43,579 bases of DNA from contig NZ_JAZGJP010000016.1 of assembly GCF_036408795.1 (NCBI RefSeq), positions 1 through 43,579 of the forward strand. Direction: 5' to 3'. The notes under the pieces were generated by a model that made no database searches, was not told the DNA's origin, and was given only the letters and a program-made list of their open reading frames with translations. A program made the position numbers and the translations under genes. Positions 41,797 through 43,579 of the stretch are shown here, piece by piece (within the stretch, counting starts at the first letter, position 1; each line of letters begins with the position of its first letter). This stretch comes from Olsenella_L kribbiana. Lineage in GTDB: Bacteria > Actinomycetota > Coriobacteriia > Coriobacteriales > Atopobiaceae.

Positions 41797-41825
41797 GGAG
41801 CAGGATACAGACCCTGCTCCTTTCT
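41797..41825 (+). terminator. Hairpin in the gap upstream of the cyclophilin gene
   Basis: GGAGCAGG (41797-41804) pairs with CCTGCTCC (41813-41820), followed by TTTCT. No plus-strand gene precedes it nearby, so it may be a relic or a leader structure. The rest of 41601-41947 holds the promoter area of the antitoxin and nothing else I can identify. Confidence 0.4.
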
Positions 41826-41947
41826 CATATAGAGTCATTGCATTCGCCCAATAATGAAAGATCCCTATGCAGCCAGCCCTGGCGGTTGGTATCGTAGGAA
41901 GATATCGCAGCGGGATTGTTGGACGAAGCTAAGGAAAGACGGCGGCA

Positions 41948-42646
41948 ATGGAGATGGACGTTGAGGAAATGCTGACAAGACGTGGCTTTGTCGCGTTGGC
42001 GGCTGCTGCCGCAGCGCTTCCGCTTGACGCCTGCCGCTCTTCTGCAGCAGATGGATCTGGCAGCGCTGATGCCGGGTCTGCCTTCAATGCCGACAGCTCG
42101 GCATCTGCAGGTGAGTCTTCTGGAATGGCATCAGGGCCCTACGTCACCGGCACCCACCACGTGACGATCGAGGTTGCGGATTATGGGACCATCAAGGTGT
42201 CGCTCAATGCGAATGTGTCACCCATCACGGTCTCGAACTTCGTGGGACTCGTTGATCAGGGGTTCTACAACGGCCTCACCTTCCATCGGGTTATCCGTGA
42301 TTTCATGATCCAGGGCGGCGATCCGAATGGGGATGGCACCGGAGGCTCAGGCGCCACGATCAAGGGCGAGTTCCCTGAGAACGGCGTGGAGAACAATATC
42401 GCCCATGTCCGGGGGACCATTTCGATGGCAAGAAGCTCGGACTATGATTCGGCAAGCTCCCAGTTCTTCATCGTCCAGAAGGAATACCCGTCCCTCAATG
42501 GGCAGTATGCCGCCTTCGGCCATGTGACCGATGGAATGGATGTGGTTGACGCAATCGTCGATGCGACTGCAGACCAGGGGGACTCGAATGGCCTTCTGCC
42601 CAAGGATGTCCAGCCCGTCATCACGTCCATCGCTATGGTCGATTGA
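41948..42646 (+). CDS. Exported cyclophilin-type peptidyl-prolyl isomerase, Tat lipoprotein
   Basis: 232 aa from ATG 41948; a later ATG at 41969 (MLTRRGF) is equally plausible. The signal has a twin-Arg (TRRGFVALAAAA, RR at 11-12) and a lipobox LDAC (C29). A Ser/Ala/Gly spacer follows, then the cyclophilin domain (68-230): TFHRVIRDFMIQGGDPNGDG with the catalytic Arg, SSQFFIVQK, and FGHVTDGMDVVDAI. It should help fold proteins outside the membrane after Tat export and lipidation. The phosphoesterase gene starts 8 bp after it, so the two form an operon. Confidence 0.88.
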   Translation: MEMDVEEMLTRRGFVALAAAAAALPLDACRSSAADGSGSADAGSAFNADSSASAGESSGMASGPYVTGTHHVTIEVADYGTIKVSLNANVSPITVSNFVGLVDQGFYNGLTFHRVIRDFMIQGGDPNGDGTGGSGATIKGEFPENGVENNIAHVRGTISMARSSDYDSASSQFFIVQKEYPSLNGQYAAFGHVTDGMDVVDAIVDATADQGDSNGLLPKDVQPVITSIAMVD

Positions 42647-42654
42647 GCTGCCCC

Positions 42655-43372
42655 ATGAAGATCATCGTAATCCCCGACGTGCATCTGAAGCCCTGGATGT
42701 TCGAGAGGGCTTCGGAGCTGATGGATGAGGAGAAGCTCGATGGTGCTGTCTGCCTCATGGACCTGCCAGACGACTGGGGCCATGGCAAGGACTTCGACCT
42801 CTATATCGAGACGTATGATGCAGCGTCCAGGTTCGCAGCTGCGTACGCTGAGACGAAGTGGTGCTGGGGCAACCATGATCTGAGCTACAAGTGGGGCCTC
42901 GACCAGAGTGGCTATAGCTCAGCCATGCAGGGGACGGTCCGCGGTCTGCAGGGGAGGATGGCAGACTTGCTTCCAGCAGGCAACCCCATCCGCTATGTCC
43001 AGAGGATTGACTCTGCCATCTTCTCCCATGGCGGATTGAGCGATCTCTATGTCCGGGAGGCTGCCCCCTCAATAAAGGGCAACGACGTCGATGGGGTGCT
43101 CGATCGGGTGAACTCGCGCGGTGCACGCTATCTCAGGAACGACGAGTCGCCTATCTGGCTGAGGCCACAGCTCCAATACCATCCGACCAAGCTCTTCCAT
43201 GAGAAGGCCATGCTCCAGGTCGTCGGGCATACGCCAGTCGACGGGGATCGGGCGCGCAGGCAATCTCATCTCCTGCGATGTCTTTTCGACCTATCCGGAC
43301 GGCACACCCATCGGCACCCAGGAATTCCTCGTGCTCGAAACTGTGACGTGGGATTTCGACTGCGTGCAGTAG
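42655..43372 (+). pseudogene. Metallophosphoesterase, frameshifted near the 3' end
   Basis: Starts at ATG 42655. Metal-binding motifs appear in order: IPDVHLKP (D, H), CLMDLPDDWG in place of the usual GD motif, WGNHD, FSHGG and VVGHTPV. After GHTPVDG the frame shifts. In another frame the protein would run on as GNLISCDVFSTYPDGTPIG and end DFDCVQ at 43370-43372. Removing one G from GGGG (43243-43246) gives DGIGRAGNLIS and a normal C-terminus. All catalytic motifs precede the shift, so this may be a homopolymer sequencing error rather than a dead gene. Probable Ser/Thr- or nucleotide-phosphatase; substrate unknown. Confidence 0.75.
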
Positions 43373-43413
43373 GACGTTTTCTTTCGCAATACGGCCGGAA
43401 AGGAAGAATTTCG

Positions 43414-43460
43414 ATGCACGCCAATCTCTATGTGATGCCGTTCGATGGCGCTCCATCAGA
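43414..43460 (+). pseudogene. Start of an unknown gene, cut by the right-hand IS
   Basis: ATG 43414 with AAAGGAAG 7 nt upstream opens MHANLYVMPFDGAPS, after which the IS1595-like end begins at 43461. Read-through adds 22 IS-encoded codons before a stop at 43525. The rest of the gene, if present, lies beyond the IS and outside the window. Too little remains to name a family. Confidence 0.5.
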
Positions 43461-43579
43461 AATGGCTGAGGACCTCCGGCATAACCGCAGGAATTCCTGT
43501 CGCCGCTCCGCTGCATCATATGGATGAACGGCTGATGCATCCGGAGGATCGGGGGACGAGATGGCGAAGGGTCATGCAG
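43461..43579 (+). mobile_element. Outer end of an IS1595-like element, cut by the window edge
   Basis: Perfect reverse complement of positions 1-119. It begins AATGGCTGAGGACCTCCGGC and reaches the transposase start (ATG 43561, MAKGHA). The 8 bases before it (CCATCAGA) differ from the 8 after the left copy (TAATCAAT), so the two ends belong to separate insertions of the same IS. Confidence 0.85.

Noticed and set aside
1..43579. CRISPR array, tRNA or rRNA genes
   Set aside because: No regularly spaced repeat array and no recognisable tRNA or rRNA sequence was seen by eye; the only direct repeats are the short ones listed.

Overview
The window looks like a chromosomal segment of a high-GC Coriobacteriia member (Actinomycetota), most likely an Olsenella/Atopobiaceae-type gut or oral organism. 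This rests on codon and GC usage, frequent GTG/TTG starts, a TPQTGD-anchored surface protein, Ser/Ala-rich lipoproteins and the IS families present. Genus is an inference; no rRNA, tRNA or other phylogenetic marker is visible. The first and last 119 bases are perfect reverse complements: each is the outer end of the same IS1595-like element, pointing outward, so the contig probably stops at repeated IS copies.

Left and centre (about 0-24 kb) is an accessory, defence-rich island with much decay. In order it holds: an 802-aa protein joining a DEDDh exonuclease, a PD-(D/E)XK-like nuclease motif and HTH-like repeats; remnants of phage tail/adhesin genes; an 827-aa uncharacterised protein with a Gly-rich membrane-like segment; a small gene pair ending in a 35-aa basic hydrophobic peptide; and a three-gene helicase, DUF1156 methylase, DUF499 ATPase operon (Hma type, DISARM-related). 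The methylase is split by an IS1595 element with an exact 8-bp target duplication. Then come several pseudogenes, a compact type II CBASS (HNH-SAVED effector, CD-NTase, E2-like protein), a second gene plus 34-aa peptide pair, and an IS21 istA fragment.

Right of this (24.6-39.4 kb) is an envelope gene cluster: a 1401-aa cell-wall-anchored protein, a two-TM potassium channel, a decayed IS200/IS605 transposon, a clostripain-like lipoprotein, a four-helix membrane protein, an SPFH/zinc-ribbon protein, an acidic zinc-ribbon protein, a 124-aa unknown, a MalT-like LuxR regulator and a Ser/Ala-rich lipoprotein. Five promoters here share a 20-bp palindrome related to CCTCATACTTTGGAATGAGG, always exactly 20 bp upstream of a -10-like hexamer. 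I infer one regulon, plausibly run by the LuxR-family regulator encoded among them.

The last 4 kb holds an IS30 element beside a 32-bp tandem repeat, a Phd/YefM-RelE/ParE type toxin-antitoxin pair, a Tat-type lipoprotein cyclophilin, a frameshifted metallophosphoesterase, and the first codons of a gene cut by the right-hand IS copy.
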